From the NCBI GenBank assembly GCA_964531385.1, contig CAZHGC010000008.1:1-64000 (forward strand): a stretch of DNA of 64,000 nucleotides, written 5' to 3'. Source of the DNA: MGBC114079 sp964531385 (GTDB taxonomy: Bacteria > Bacillota > Clostridia > Lachnospirales > CAG-274). This document shows positions 55,041 through 64,000 of this stretch, one piece after another (position 1 is the stretch's first letter; each line of letters begins with the position of its first letter). The translations under genes were made by a program, and so were the position numbers. The notes under the pieces were generated by a model that searched no databases, was not told where the DNA came from, and saw only the letters and a list, made by a program, of their open reading frames with translations.

Positions 55041-55739
55041 ATGACAAGGAAAGAAGAAAAAATTGCAACAAAAAAGCGGATACTTTCAGTGTGCGTTAAA
55101 TTATTTATTGAACAAGGGTATTATAAAACAACTCTTTCGCAGATTGTTAAGGAAGCGGGAGTTTCTTTTTCATCATTTCAAAACATATTTCGCACAAAAG
55201 ACGGTGTTTTGCTTGATTTGACGGAATTTATGTTTGACAGCCAATTTGAAATGGCGAGAATTGTTAGCAAAGAAAACATAAACCCGATTTATGTTTATGC
55301 AACGGAGACTGCCATACAAATGGCACTTACGGAACTTAACGAAAACGTTAGGGAAGTTTATATCGAGGCATATTCCAATGCTGTTTCGGCGGAATATATA
55401 TATCGACATACAGCAAAGGAGCTTGCAAAGATTTTTTCTGTTTACAATCCGGAGTTTTTGGAAAGCGATTTTTACGAACTTGAAATTGGATCGGCAGGAA
55501 TTATGCGAAGTTATATGGCAAGAAAATGTGACCAATATTTTACTTTTGAAAAAAAGATTATTGTTTTTCTTACAATGAGTCTTAGGGCTTATAATGTTCC
55601 GAAAAAGGAGATTGAAAAAGCAATTGACTTTGTTTGTGGTATTGATATTAAAAAAGTTTCGAGTCAAATTTTACACAAGCTTTTTGAAGCACTTGCTATG
55701 AAATTTGATTTTGAACTTGGGGTAACAGAAAGTGATTAA
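55041..55739 (+). CDS. TetR/AcrR family regulator
   Basis: The product has 232 residues. The N-terminal helix-turn-helix (about 8-60) reads KKRILSVCVKLFIEQGYYKT and LSQIVKEAGVSFSSFQNIFRTKDG; SFSSFQNIF replaces the common S-x-G-x-(L/F)-Y-x-(Y/H)-F. The C-terminal ligand domain is all-alpha and unlike named groups. The ligand is unknown. It ends only 22 bases before the giant SLH-repeat gene on the same strand, so it may be co-transcribed with it and perhaps control it. ATG 55041 follows GAGAGG; an in-frame TTG at 55020 is less likely. Confidence 0.85.
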   Translation: MTRKEEKIATKKRILSVCVKLFIEQGYYKTTLSQIVKEAGVSFSSFQNIFRTKDGVLLDLTEFMFDSQFEMARIVSKENINPIYVYATETAIQMALTELNENVREVYIEAYSNAVSAEYIYRHTAKELAKIFSVYNPEFLESDFYELEIGSAGIMRSYMARKCDQYFTFEKKIIVFLTMSLRAYNVPKKEIEKAIDFVCGIDIKKVSSQILHKLFEALAMKFDFELGVTESD

Positions 55740-55761
55740 TTTTGGGAGGGATTTTAAAAAT

Positions 55762-58700
55762 ATGAAAAGAAAAAAGGTTTTATCGTTTGTTTTATCGGCA
55801 GAGATGTGTTTGACAAGTATTCCTGCTCCGATTTTGGCAGAAAATGAAAAAAATATTGTTCACGAGCAAGGGGTTTTTGACGAAGAGGAGCATATGCACG
55901 ACCTTGATTTGAACGAGGGCGAAGAGACAACGGCAGAGGAAACGACGGAGGCGGTTGAAGAAGAGGTTACTTCTGTTTTTGAGACAGAGACAGAAACTAC
56001 AACTGAAATTGCAATTCCGAAGCCTTCTAAGCAGGGAAGTTCTACAACTGACGACAAAGTTGCCGATGTTCAAAATATGATTAACAATTTGCCAACGCTT
56101 GAGGAGATTTCACAAGACGATTATGACAAAGTTCAAGATGCTTATGACGCATATGACGTTTTGACGGAAGAACAAAAAGCGAAAATTGTTGGAGCAGATG
56201 TTTTTCAGGAACTTTTTAATTGGTTTAACAATCAAGTTAATTTGCTTGCTGATACAGTTGCATCGGTTACAATTGGAGGAACAACCACGAATTATTCGGA
56301 CATTTCAGACGCCCTTGCTGCGGCACAAGCCGATGAGGGGTGTACACTTACATTTACGGCAGATTTAACCGAACAGTTGAATATTACAAGCGGAACTTTT
56401 AATATTCAAGCGGCAACAGGTGTTTCGATTACTCAAAGTATTAAGATGACCGGTGGAAATGTTACAATTTTGGGTGGTGATTTTCCGGGTCAAGCTGTTG
56501 GATACATTTTGTTAGTTGACGGAGGAAAACTTACTATTGAAGACGGTACTTTTAAAAATTTACAAGTTCAAAATTATGGAAGTTGTTATATTAACGGAGG
56601 TAAGTTTACTAAAGGAGTTAAGTTTATAGAAGACACAGAAGATGTAGAATATAGAAATGCAGAATATAGAATTACGGGTGGAGAATTTAACGGTACTTTA
56701 TCTATAAATGTAATTCCTAATCAGTCTGAACAGAGTTTCAGCAGTAAATGTAAAATATCCGGTGGAAAAATTCGTACTCTTGAACTAGTGAAAGATTCAA
56801 CTGTTTTAAGTAATTTATATTTGGATGATTTGCTTGAAGATGGATATGCTTTTAAAATACAAAATACCAATAAATGGGTGAGCCCTAAAAGTTTGATGGG
56901 TATTAACGAAAGTTGGGTAAATGTTTATGAAGCTCCGATTAAAAGTTTTACCGAAAAGGGTGTGCCGGAGGGCGGAGCTAAATATGGACAGGAATTTGAA
57001 ATTGGAATTGAAAATCCGATAGTTGGAAGCGGATATTCTGCCAATGACATTACTTATACATGGACAAGAACTTTCAGCGACGGCGGAGTTCAAACACTTG
57101 CTAATACAACAAGCAAAATTTCGCCTGATGTTAGTGATACGACTTATAAGAAGGATACTTGCAAAATGAGCCTTGACGGATATGAAATTGTTAGGAGTTG
57201 GACGTATACTCCTTCTCGAGCAGAGACGATTGTTACTATTCCGACAGATGCAACAATTTCGGCAACTTATGGACAGACACTTGGAGATATTGCAAGCAAA
57301 ATTTCAGAAGTTGCTACTGCGAAAGCGACTGTTTTTGGAGCAGAGACAGATGTTCCGGGGTATTATAATTGGGTGCTTTCATATACTACGTCTGTTGGTG
57401 ATGTTGGAGTAAGAGAGTATGATATTAAATTTACACCTACTGATAGTTTAAAATATGCTCCGGTTTTAACAGGCATTAAAGTTAAAGTTTTGGTTTCTTC
57501 AGTTCCGGCAACTCTTACTGCTCTTCCAACGCCAGAGTTGGGGCTTACATATCAACATGGAACCGGTGGTTCGGAAATTATGCTTCTTGATACTTCAACT
57601 GCTGTTTATGACGGGGGAACGTTGAAATATGCAATTTCTGATACGGAGCCGACAGATGACTCGGCTTATAGCGATGACCCTCCTATGGCAGCAGATGCGA
57701 AAGATTATACGGTTTGGTGCAAGGTTTTTGGAGATTCAAATCACTCGGACTCGGCGGCACAAAGCGTTACGGCAACTATTCTACCGTGTAATATTGCATA
57801 TGATACGGAAGTTTTCCTTGGACCTTCACACACTTATGACGGAACGGTGTTTACTCAAACGGTTGAAAAAGTTGAATATGAAGGTATTGAGCTTTCGTCT
57901 GATGATTATGAAATTAGCAATAACACCGGAAAAGGAGTTGCCGATGAAGAACATAAACTTATAATTACCGGAAAAGGAAATTATACAGGTACTGCTGAAA
58001 AGGTTTTTGAGATTAAACCGAGACCTGTTGTGATTGATTGGGGAACAACGGAATTTACTTGGGACGGAACGACTAAAAATATTACGCCGACTGTTACCAA
58101 TTTAGTTGGAAGCGACACAGTTGGTTTTTCCTTTGCAGGAGATATAGATAAAAAAGATGTTGGCAATTATTCTACAACGATTGAAAATTGTTATAATACA
58201 AATTATACGTTGAACGGCGTTACAAATTTAACCGCAACTTGGAAAATTATAAAGGCGACTGCGGGATTTACGACAGAGCCGACAGCAAACAGCCTTGATT
58301 ACAACGGAAGCGAACAAGAACTTGTTTCGGGGGGAACAGCAAACGGCGGAACGATTAAATATGCTGTTTCCGCTATAGAGCCGACAGACGATTTGGCTTA
58401 CAGCGAGAGTGTTCCAAAGGCGATGAATGCGGGAAATTATACAGTTTGGTTTAAAGTTTTTGGAGACAGCAATCACAACAATTCGGTTGCGAAAAGCGTT
58501 GATGTTAGCATTGCAAAGATTGATGCGGGATTTACGACAGAGCCGACAGCTGTTTCGGGTCTTGTTTATAACGGAAGCGAACAAGGGCTTGTTTCGGGGG
58601 GAACGGCAAACGGAGGAACAATTAAATATGCTGTTTCCGCTACAGAGCCGACAGACGATTCGGCTTACAGCGAGAGTGTTCCAAAGGCGATGAATGCGGG

Positions 58701-58983
58701 AAATTATACAGTTTGGTTTAAAGTTTTTGGAGACAGCAATCACAACAATTCGGTTGCGAAAAGCGTTGATGTTAGCATTGCAAAGATTGATGCGGGATTT
58801 ACGACAGAGCCGACAGCTGTTTCGGGTCTTGTTTATAACGGAAGCGAACAAGGGCTTGTTTCGGGGGGAACGGCAAACGGAGGAACAATTAAATATGCTG
58901 TTTCCGCTACAGAGCCGACAGACGATTCGGCTTACAGCGAGAGTGTTCCAAAGGCGATGAATGCGGGAAATTATACAGTTTGG
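55762..58983 (+). CDS. Giant SLH-anchored surface protein, N-terminal part (runs into assembly gap)
   Basis: This part has 1074 residues, ending at the 100-N gap. A signal peptide (about 1-28) is followed by a Glu/Thr-rich segment (about 35-100) and a helical stretch (NLPTLEEISQDDYDKVQDAY). A beta-helix-like region follows (about 175-340), with repeated IXGGXFXG turns. Several MBG/YDG-type Ig-like domains come next, and finally 89-residue repeats beginning near 58249. The last repeats are almost identical. The frame continues at 59084 if the true gap is 195 bases plus a multiple of 267. It would be a wall-bound adhesin or matrix protein. ATG 55762 follows GGGAGGG. The preceding TetR gene may control it. 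Confidence 0.85.
58249..58983 (+). repeat. 267-bp tandem repeats encoding 89-residue Ig-like units
   Basis: Unit A (58249-58515) is diverged, unit B is 58516-58782 and unit C starts at 58783 and is cut by the gap. B and C are practically identical at DNA level, showing recent duplication or homogenisation. The repeat resumes at 59084 in a further, slightly different unit. Each unit encodes blocks such as YNGSEQGLVSGGTANGGTIK and NAGNYTVWFKVFGDSNHNNS. Confidence 0.92.
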
Positions 58984-59083
58984 NNNNNNNNNNNNNNNNN
59001 NNNNNNNNNNNNNNNNNNNNNNNNNNNNNNNNNNNNNNNNNNNNNNNNNNNNNNNNNNNNNNNNNNNNNNNNNNNNNNNNNNN
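58984..59083. other. Assembly gap of 100 N
   Basis: Exactly 100 N lie inside near-identical repeats. This is a conventional gap of unknown length, and the frames on each side do not match across it as written. Confidence 0.99.
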
Positions 59084-60841
59084 GAGCCGACAGACGATTC
59101 GGCTTACAGCGAGAGTGTTCCAAAGGCGATGAATGCGGATAGTTATACAGTTTGGTTTAAAATTTTTGGAGATTCAAATTATAACAATTCGGTTGCGAAA
59201 AGCGTTGATGTTAGCATTGCGAAACTCCCTGTTAATATAGCTTGGAGCGGAGCAGACGACGTTATTATGTATGACGGAACTGTTAAAAGCGTTTCGGCAA
59301 CTGTTTCAAACAAGGTTTTGAACGATGTTGTTAATCTTACTCTCGGCGGAGATTTTTCGGCAACGGAAAGAGGAAAATATACAGCAACAGTTGCAACGGT
59401 TGACAACGAAAATTATACTTTGACAGGCGGAACAAACCTTTCGAAAGAATGGATTATTTTCAGCAATGTTGCGAATTATACTGCACCAACAGCTGTTTCA
59501 GGCCTTGTTTACAACGCTAAAAACCAAAAACTTGTTTCGGCGGGAACAACAACCGACGGCGAGATGCAATATAGCCTTGACGGCGAAAATTTCTTGGCAG
59601 AACTTCCAGAGGGACTTAACGCAGGAGAATATGATGTTTGGTTCAGAGTTGTTGGCGATTATCTTGAAACGGAGCCTGTTAAAATTACTTCTGTGATTGG
59701 AAAAGCAAAGCCTTTGGGCAATTTGGGCGACAAGGTTAGTGCTAAGATTAGAAAAGGAAATCTTTTATCTTCGGCAAACGTTAAAAACGAGGGAATTTTG
59801 GGTGTTGACGGAATTACAGTTCTTTCCGGTTCTCTTGAATGGGTTGACGGAAAGAAGACAATTAACGAAGAATGCGAAGAAGAGATGATTTTTACTCCGA
59901 CAGATTCGAATTATGAGGCACTTCAAGGACCTGTTTCCGTTGGACTTTATTCTTCTTCATCATCGGGAAGCGTTAAGAGAACTTATGCCGTTAGATTTGA
60001 AAGCAACGGCGGAAGCAAAGTTTCCGGACAGCAAGTTGACGAAAACGACACTGCAAGAAAACCTGAAGACCCGACAAAAGACGGTTATAGTTTTGGCGGT
60101 TGGTTTTCTGACAAGAATTTGGCTGAAAAATATGATTTTTCGAATATTGTTAGAGACACTTTGACGCTTTATGCAAAATGGAACGACGGAGACGATGACG
60201 AAAACGAAAACAACAAAACTGACGACGACAAAGACGGAAAAGACAAAGACGGAAAAGACAAAGACGATGTTACAGACGATTGGGATAATCCTTTTACTGA
60301 TGTTAAAAAGCCGGATTGGTTCTATGAAGACGTTAAATTTGCTTATGAAAATGGCTTGATGTTTGGAACATCGACAAATAAGTTTTCTCCGAAAATGCCT
60401 ATTACACGTGCTATGTTTGTTACAATTCTTTATCGTGCGGCGGGCGAACCGGAAGTTGTTAAAGGATATACTTTTGACGACATTGGCGACGGATTGTATT
60501 ATACAGACGCTATTGGCTGGGCTAAGAAATACAAAATTGTTAAAGGTATTTCACCGACTGAATTTGCTCCGAACAGAAACATTAAGAGAGAAGAAATTGC
60601 AGCAATTATGCACCGTTATGCAAAGCATATGGGATATGACGTATCGGTTGGCGAAAGCACGAATATTCTTTCTTATTCGGATTATGATAAGATTTCGGAA
60701 TATGCTATTGAGTCTATGCAATATGCTGTTGGAAGCGGTATGATTGTTGGTAAGAGCGAAAGCACGATTGACCCGCTGGACAGTGCAACGAGGGCTGAAA
60801 TTGCGGCGATTATAAGAAGATTTGTTACAGCTAAGAGATAG
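59084..60841 (+). CDS. Giant SLH-anchored surface protein, C-terminal part
   Basis: This is the continuation of the gene starting at 55762, with 585 residues. It holds the end of an 89-residue repeat, two or three more MBG-like domains, and an InlB/Flg_new type repeat (YAVRFESNGGSKVSGQQV and GYSFGGWFSDKNLAEKYDF). An Asp/Lys-rich linker follows, then three SLH domains: FTDVKKPDWFYEDVKFAYEN, FDDIGDGLYYTDAIGWAKKY and YSDYDKISEYAIESMQYAVG. SLH domains bind pyruvylated wall polymers, so the C-terminus anchors the protein at the cell surface. The Asp repeat DKDGKDKDGKDKDD resembles Ca-binding linkers. A terminator follows 26 bases later. Confidence 0.9.
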   Translation, partial: EPTDDSAYSESVPKAMNADSYTVWFKIFGDSNYNNSVAKSVDVSIAKLPVNIAWSGADDVIMYDGTVKSVSATVSNKVLNDVVNLTLGGDFSATERGKYTATVATVDNENYTLTGGTNLSKEWIIFSNVANYTAPTAVSGLVYNAKNQKLVSAGTTTDGEMQYSLDGENFLAELPEGLNAGEYDVWFRVVGDYLETEPVKITSVIGKAKPLGNLGDKVSAKIRKGNLLSSANVKNEGILGVDGITVLSGSLEWVDGKKTINEECEEEMIFTPTDSNYEALQGPVSVGLYSSSSSGSVKRTYAVRFESNGGSKVSGQQVDENDTARKPEDPTKDGYSFGGWFSDKNLAEKYDFSNIVRDTLTLYAKWNDGDDDENENNKTDDDKDGKDKDGKDKDDVTDDWDNPFTDVKKPDWFYEDVKFAYENGLMFGTSTNKFSPKMPITRAMFVTILYRAAGEPEVVKGYTFDDIGDGLYYTDAIGWAKKYKIVKGISPTEFAPNRNIKREEIAAIMHRYAKHMGYDVSVGESTNILSYSDYDKISEYAIESMQYAVGSGMIVGKSESTIDPLDSATRAEIAAIIRRFVTAKR

Positions 60842-60866
60842 AATTGATATAGGGATATGATGAATG

Positions 60867-60898
60867 GGTATGCTGACAGGAGTTGGCATACCTGTTTT
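60867..60898 (+). terminator. Terminator of the SLH-protein gene
   Basis: Stem GGTATGC/GCATACC (60867-60873 with 60885-60891) is followed by a T run. Confidence 0.9.
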
Positions 60899-60899
60899 T

Positions 60900-61085
60900 T
60901 TGTGGGGGCGAAAGGGGAGTTTTTGGAAGAGGAAGTTTTTTGGGGGAGGGAAAAAGGGAATGAGGAATACGCAAGTTTGGAGGATTTTGGAAAGAGTTTT
61001 TGGGAAATCTGAGTTTGCTTTGGGGCGAAAGGGGAGTTTTTTTGGAGAGTGGGAGTTTGCCTTGGGGCGAAATAGGGGAGGATTA
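60900..61085 (+). other. Purine/G-rich intergenic tract 7 with internal repeat
   Basis: The plus strand is G/A-rich. The word GGGGCGAAAGGGGAGTTTTT occurs near 60904 and 61021, and GGGAGTTTGCCTTGGGGCGA closes the tract. It contains no gene. Confidence 0.7.
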
Positions 61086-61177
61086 AATTTTTTATTTTGG
61101 TATTGAAATTTAATTGGGAGATTGATATAATTAAAAAAAGTGTACTTGTGCGAAAAAACTTATTTGGAGGTGATTTT

Positions 61178-61651
61178 ATGATAAACGGAATTTCGGCAGG
61201 ATACAACAATTCTTATTATGGAAACAATTTTGCCATTAACAGAGATTTGACGCAGAGGGTTGGCGAAACGGGAAAGACGGGAAAAACGGAGTGTCAAACT
61301 TGCAAATCGAGAAAGTATGTTGACGGATCTGATGAGGGAAACGTTTCATTTAAAACGCCGGGGCATATTTCGCCACAATCATCGGCGGCAGTTGTTGCGT
61401 CTCACGAGAGAGAGCACGTTAAAAACGCTGTTAGCGAGGGAAACGAAAAGGGCAAAGAACTTTTGAACGTTAGTGTTTCGCTTAAAACTTCAGTTTGTCC
61501 GGAATGCGGAAAATCTTATGTTTCCGGAGGAACTACACGAACAACTATGAAAACAACGCTTGACGAAACTCCAACAAACCCTTACAATAGGGGCGAAAGA
61601 TTGGTTAATCGATATTTAATGCAAGGTCGAAATGTTGATGTTGCGGTTTGA
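61178..61651 (+). CDS. HExxH metallopeptidase-like protein (SprA-related family)
   Basis: The product has 157 residues. HEREH at 76-80 is an HExxH zinc-protease motif, preceded by VVAS and followed by a helix. Two CxxC pairs flank it (C39-C42 and C107-C110), suggesting a structural metal site. The N-terminal Asn/Tyr-rich part and the fold resemble the SprA-related putative metalloprotease family. Substrate and location are unknown, and no signal peptide is seen. ATG 61178 follows GGAGGTG. The gene is monocistronic. Confidence 0.75.
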   Translation: MINGISAGYNNSYYGNNFAINRDLTQRVGETGKTGKTECQTCKSRKYVDGSDEGNVSFKTPGHISPQSSAAVVASHEREHVKNAVSEGNEKGKELLNVSVSLKTSVCPECGKSYVSGGTTRTTMKTTLDETPTNPYNRGERLVNRYLMQGRNVDVAV

Positions 61652-61676
61652 AAAAATTGAAATTTTGCAAATTAAA

Positions 61677-61720
61677 ACAGCTGTTTTGAGCCTATAGATA
61701 GGTTTGACAGCTGTTTTTTT
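61677..61720. terminator. Bidirectional terminator
   Basis: Arms ACAGCTGT (61677-61684 with 61707-61714) have T on the right and A on the left. They end the HExxH gene and, from the other side, the DUF951 gene. Confidence 0.85.
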
Positions 61721-61721
61721 A

Positions 61722-61907
61722 TTAATTGACGTTGCCAATACGTTTTTTTACGGATTTTTCAAATTTTACACGAGGGAGCATAAGAATATGGCCACAACCT
61801 CGGCATTTTATTCGGAAATCGGCTCCTATACGCAAAATTTCCCATTCATTGTTTCCGCAAGGGTGGGATTTTTTCATAATTACAATTTCTCCGACTGAAA
61901 AGTCCAT
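61722..61907 (-). CDS. DUF951 family protein
   Basis: The product has 61 residues. KKSHPCGNNEWEILRIGADF and IKCRGCGHILMLPRVKFEK match DUF951 closely, with a conserved Cys set that could bind zinc. The function is unknown, but the gene is widespread in Firmicutes and is often beside mscS, as here. ATG 61907 starts one base after the mscS stop and uses AAGGAGG inside the mscS end, so translation is coupled. Confidence 0.92.
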   Translation of the reverse strand: MDFSVGEIVIMKKSHPCGNNEWEILRIGADFRIKCRGCGHILMLPRVKFEKSVKKRIGNVN

Positions 61908-61908
61908 T

Positions 61909-62781
61909 TTATGCCTCCTTTTCATCTGTTTTATGCAAAACTATTTGCGGATATGGAATACAGATGTTTTCTTTATCAAATCGGTTTTTTATAATTCGGC
62001 GGATTTCTCGTTCAATTGCCCAATTTTCGCCAACTGCGGAATCGGCACTTATTCGAATTATTACTGCGGAATCGGCCAAATCGACAACTCCAAGAACATC
62101 GGGGATTTTTAAAAGCCCTGCTATTTTATTTTCTTCGAAAGATTTTTTTAATTCATCTTTCATAATGGCGATGACTTTATCCACATTTTCTTCATAGGCA
62201 ACGGATATATCGACAACAGCACGATTGAAGCCTTTTGACATATTTGTTACAATTTTTACTTGACCGTTTGGAATTATGAACAAATTTCCATCGGAGCTTC
62301 TTATTCTTGTTGTTCTTATTCCTATTCCTTCAACTGTTCCGGTGTAGCCTTCAAGCGTTATTACATCTCCAACGGCAAATTGGTCTTCTATAAGTATGAA
62401 CATTCCTGTTATTATATCTTGAACCAAGCTTTGGGCACCGAACGCTATTGCTATACTTCCAACTCCGGCAACAGCTATGAACGACATTACATTTATTCCG
62501 AATATGCTTAAAATTTGGCAAATTGCAAAGAAATAGATTACATATCGAATTGTACTTGAGCAAACTGTGAACAATGTTTTTGATTTTCTTTCGCTGAAGC
62601 CTTTGTGGGTGTAGATTAATTTTTTTATTATGTGTTTTAAAAATTTTATTAATATTGCGGAAATTATGACAACAACTACGCAAAGCAACAATTTTATCAG
62701 AAACGCAACGAGGGCGTCAACGGAGACATACTCCATAATTTTATCGTCGAAGCTGAAAACTTCTTCAACTTTTTCATTCAT
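61909..62781 (-). CDS. mscS: Small-conductance mechanosensitive channel MscS
   Basis: The product has 290 residues and releases solutes when the membrane is stretched. Three membrane segments lie at about 20-45, 62-85 and 92-120. The pore helix has Gly/Ala-rich SFIAVAGVGSIAIAFGAQSL near 105-124, followed by VQDIITGMFILIEDQFAVGD. The beta domain and C-terminal mixed domain follow. ATG 62781 follows AAGGAGTG. It is co-translated with DUF951. Confidence 0.93.
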   Translation of the reverse strand: MNEKVEEVFSFDDKIMEYVSVDALVAFLIKLLLCVVVVIISAILIKFLKHIIKKLIYTHKGFSERKSKTLFTVCSSTIRYVIYFFAICQILSIFGINVMSFIAVAGVGSIAIAFGAQSLVQDIITGMFILIEDQFAVGDVITLEGYTGTVEGIGIRTTRIRSSDGNLFIIPNGQVKIVTNMSKGFNRAVVDISVAYEENVDKVIAIMKDELKKSFEENKIAGLLKIPDVLGVVDLADSAVIIRISADSAVGENWAIEREIRRIIKNRFDKENICIPYPQIVLHKTDEKEA

Positions 62782-62905
62782 AAACCGACACTCCTTTTTA
62801 TTATTGGTTATAATTTTATAAAATTTGTTTGAAATTTGGCTTTTTTGGGCAAGGGGCATTTTATTCCCCCGAAAATTTTTGTTGGGCGATGTTATATTGC
62901 GAGTT

Positions 62906-63535
62906 TTAAAATATTTTTTGTAAATCGGAAAAAGTTTTTATTGTGAAGTTTGGAGAAGAAACTTTTCCGAAGCCATAGGAGGCAAAAACAAAGGGGATTT
63001 TTGCAAATTTTGCGGAAAGAAAATCGCTTTCTGTGTCGCCAACGTAAACGGGTGATTTTAAATTATTTCTTTGAATTATAAGTTTATTGTTTTCACCTTT
63101 TGAAAGCCCTGTTGTTCCCGGACACTCGAAATCTGTGAAATATTCTTTGAGCTTATGGGCGGTTAAGAATGCGGGAATGTAGCCATTTTGGCAATTGCTC
63201 ACGATGAAGAGTTTATATTTTTTTGACAGATATTTTATTGTTTCGGGAACGAGAGGATATAGCTTTCCTCCTTCTTTTTCTAAAATTGGGCATTGTTTTT
63301 GACAACATTCGAGCACAATTTTTTTCTGCATTTGTTTTGTTTGTTCCGGAAAAAAAATTTCTCCGATTTCTTCGAGTGTTTTTCCCATAACACTTTGTAA
63401 TTCTTTTACGGTTATTTCTCTTTTTATTTCGTTATGGGCGGAGACTACGGAAGTCCAAATTCGGCTTAATGGTTCGGTTGCGTCCCATAGCGTTCCGTCA
63501 AGGTCGAAAATTATGCTGTCGGGGGTTATATTCAT
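62906..63535 (-). CDS. HAD-superfamily phosphatase (phosphoglycolate phosphatase-like)
   Basis: The product has 209 residues. Motif I is IIFDLDGTLWDATEPL near 8, motif II FIVSNCQNG near 110, motif III Lys in GLSKGENNKL near 143 and motif IV VYVGDTESDFLSAKFA near 163. A C1 helical cap lies between motifs I and II. Substrates are small phosphates such as phosphoglycolate or pyrophosphate, not resolvable here. It is 124 bases upstream of the next gene on this strand's path and probably independent. GGAGG precedes the ATG. Confidence 0.88.
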   Translation of the reverse strand: MNITPDSIIFDLDGTLWDATEPLSRIWTSVVSAHNEIKREITVKELQSVMGKTLEEIGEIFFPEQTKQMQKKIVLECCQKQCPILEKEGGKLYPLVPETIKYLSKKYKLFIVSNCQNGYIPAFLTAHKLKEYFTDFECPGTTGLSKGENNKLIIQRNNLKSPVYVGDTESDFLSAKFAKIPFVFASYGFGKVSSPNFTIKTFSDLQKIF

Positions 63536-63715
63536 TTTTATCCTCCTTCTTTTTTTATTATATGATTATTATATGACATTTTTTTTTGAAGTACAAGAGA
63601 TTTTGACGGAGCAAAGGAAGGTTGAAAATTACAGTTATGTTGGGGGATTTAAGTTGTTTTTGCTTTTGGAAAATTTATTATTTTTAAATTTCTTGACATA
63701 AATTTTAATTAATTA

Positions 63716-64000
63716 TTGCATTAAATTGTAATTTATTTTATAATGATTTTAAGAGAATTAATGAGCCGTTATATAAAATATATAAAAAATGTTTTTTTAT
63801 ACGTATAAACTTGGGAAAAACGTTATTTTTACCTAAGGCAGTGCTGATATTTTATGCGGGGGACTTCCTTTGCGAAGAAAATATTTTTTGAAGGTTATTT
63901 GGGGGGCGTTTTTTCAAATTGGGTTTTATACGTTTGGCGGTTTATTATAAATGCTGATTTTTCGGTATTTAAAAAAAACAGAAAGGAAGGTAATTTTAAA
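63716..64000 (+). promoter_or_regulatory. Promoter and ribosome site of a gene beyond the window
   Basis: TTGCAT (63716-63721) and TATAAT (63739-63744) are 17 bases apart. AGAAAGGAAGG at about 63981-63991 is a ribosome site, so a plus-strand gene should start just after 64000. ATACGTATAAAC near 63800 and TTATACGTTT near 63928 form a distant dyad. No gene is seen in 63536-64000. Confidence 0.55.

Noticed and set aside
58228..58851. A 207-residue minus-strand frame over the surface-protein repeats
   Set aside because: It is antisense to a clear repeat protein and is repeated only because that DNA is.
1..64000. tRNA and rRNA genes
   Set aside because: No T-loop GGTTCGAAT-type cores with matching acceptor stems and no rRNA-like blocks were found by eye.

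Overview
This window comes from a low-GC, endospore-forming member of the Firmicutes, most likely class Clostridia. Spore functions appear (a YyaC-type spore protein, a SleL-type spore-cortex glycosidase, a SpoVB/YtgP-like flippase). Other fitting traits are LL-diaminopimelate aminotransferase, TypA, ObgE, YerC, DUF951, TSCPD proteins, SLH and copper-amine-oxidase stalk modules, and a glnA-ANTAR regulator pair. Coding third positions are rich in T and A, start sites carry strong AGGAGG-like ribosome sites, and several genes appear to start with TTG. A run of exactly 100 N inside a repeat marks a draft scaffold gap. I see no rRNA, tRNA, CRISPR array, transposase or prophage.

Layout. 0-7 kb: pyrE, a secreted Asp-rich Ig-like protein, yyaC, and a membrane LysM protein carrying a dead JAMM-like domain, followed by a sensorless histidine kinase. 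7-20 kb, mostly minus strand: sleL, dapL plus a second aminotransferase, a GH43 glycosidase, a glutamine amidotransferase-like peptidase, DUF2752, a stalk/TolC-like fusion, and a xylB-dctP pair. 20-25 kb: a four-gene minus operon (cardiolipin synthase, Orn/Lys/Arg decarboxylase family enzyme, DUF815 ATPase, small membrane protein). 25-36 kb, plus strand: typA, two lipid-linked oligosaccharide flippases, a NUDIX ADP-ribose pyrophosphatase, DUF4190, a chemoreceptor and a FliD-like protein behind a sigma-28-type promoter. 36-40 kb, minus: rpsF-ssb-rpsR and a large PAS/GGDEF/EAL protein. 41-49 kb: obgE-yhbY, a secreted nuclease-like/HhH protein, DUF4380, TSCPD, yerC, a Cof-type phosphatase, a Sel1 protein and two frameshifted genes. 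49-64 kb: pcrA, glnA with a NitR-like ANTAR regulator, a DedA protein, a TetR regulator beside a giant SLH-anchored repeat protein, an HExxH protein, DUF951-mscS and a phosphatase.

The genes suggest a plant-fibre-degrading anaerobe (GH43 and xylulokinase) that makes an elaborate cell surface (SLH, Ig-like and stalk proteins), can sporulate and probably swims (FliD-like protein, chemoreceptor, c-di-GMP enzyme). The most unusual material is in the intergenic DNA and in a few chimeric surface proteins. Seven intergenic tracts are extremely purine/G-rich, always on the plus strand whatever the direction of the neighbouring genes. There are structured intergenic repeats, an RNA leader between glnA and its ANTAR gene that matches the A1/G4 hexaloop antiterminator rule, and a catalytically dead JAMM domain fused to LysM. 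Promoter, terminator and RNA-structure calls were made by eye and none has been folded or searched by program.
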